Below, in pieces: positions 63,740 through 64,000 of a stretch of 64,000 bases of DNA (position 1 is its first letter; each line of letters begins with the position of its first letter). This DNA is from Sinonovacula constricta (taxonomy: Eukaryota > Mollusca > Bivalvia > Cardiida > Solecurtidae): positions 27,022,999 to 27,086,998 of the forward strand of contig CM017563.1 in the NCBI GenBank assembly GCA_007844125.1. Reading direction: 5' to 3'. Both the position numbers and the translations under genes were made by a program. The notes below the pieces were generated by a model. It did no database searches. It had not been told where the DNA came from and was given only the letters and a program-made list of their open reading frames with translations.

Positions 63740-63920
63740 TTCTTCATTGCAAATAGGTGTTTCCTATGCGAGCTACGCTGCAGAGATAGCTATTTTAACT
63801 AGGAAAACCACGTGATCACTTACTTTTATAAAGTCATCCGGATAATCCGCTCTGACGTGGATAAAAATTTTTGGGAGTAGGGGGCCTAACCACTATTGTG
63901 CTTTGTATAGAGTTCGAATG
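63740..63920. repeat. Dispersed repeat copy 2
   Basis: Partner of 59755-59930; here the text includes AAAACCACGTGATCACTTAC and ATCCGCTCTGACGTGG. No coding content. Confidence 0.6.
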
Positions 63921-64000
63921 ACTGAACATTTAGAGCAATATTTCGTGACTCAATGCAAGAAAACAACAACAAACTATGACCAAATACCCCAAAGCAGTGG

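Noticed and set aside
61500..64000. Further upstream guanylyl cyclase exons
   Set aside because: Searched the minus strand for kinase-homology motifs; only LINE and repeat sequence was seen.

Overview
The window looks like intronic and intergenic DNA of an invertebrate animal, most likely a bivalve mollusc. The reasons are AT-rich sequence, short exons with GT-AG splice sites far apart, and a dense mixture of decayed transposons, tRNA-derived SINEs, microsatellites and minisatellites. Several repeats resemble types I associate with bivalves: a 147-bp tandem repeat with TTTGACCTAGTGACC-like text, and LINEs ending in ATT or ATG simple repeats. The species assignment is inference. No bacterial or organellar genes are seen.

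The one gene identified with high confidence is a receptor-type (membrane) guanylyl cyclase on the minus strand. Five exons between 61478 and 46192 encode the end of the kinase-homology domain, the coiled-coil linker and nearly all of the cyclase domain. All four joins are in phase and the catalytic residues are present. The N-terminal half lies beyond the right edge, and the last coding exon(s) were not found. Its large introns hold tandem arrays with units of about 46, 39, 20, 60, 31 and 147 bp, plus SINEs, a hAT element and a (TA)n tract.

Left part (1-14.9 kb): a broken Kolobok-like transposase, a SAP-domain exon, a tRNA-like SINE head, a Penelope-like element remnant with a GIY-YIG-type motif, a long (CA)n/(CG)n tract, a Ser/Pro-rich terminal exon of an unknown minus-strand gene, and a degenerate BEL/Pao LTR retrotransposon that keeps the YVDD motif. 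From 14.88 to 23.78 kb lies a nearly 9-kb minisatellite of 36/37-bp monomers, with an 1802-bp higher-order repeat on its right side. Its long open frames are periodic artefacts, not genes.

Middle part (23.8-46 kb): LINE 3' ends, an RTE-like LINE copy, exons of a conserved Cys-rich family, a 46-bp palindrome-containing array, a Polinton/Maverick-like relic (31.8-36 kb), a mariner with 30-bp inverted repeats split by a 1.55-kb insertion carrying THAP-like and SWIM-type segments, and two decayed LINEs. One of these LINEs is interrupted by a SINE with a perfect 14-bp target-site duplication.

Right end (59-64 kb): further SINE and dispersed-repeat copies, a LINE whose catalytic YADD has become YVND, and a composite inverted-repeat structure with (AAT)n and (ATT)n arms.

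Almost all mobile elements carry stops or frameshifts and look dead. The best candidates for active biology are the guanylyl cyclase exons and, less surely, the unidentified exons at 10.35-10.75, 27.2-27.8 and 35.26-35.79 kb.
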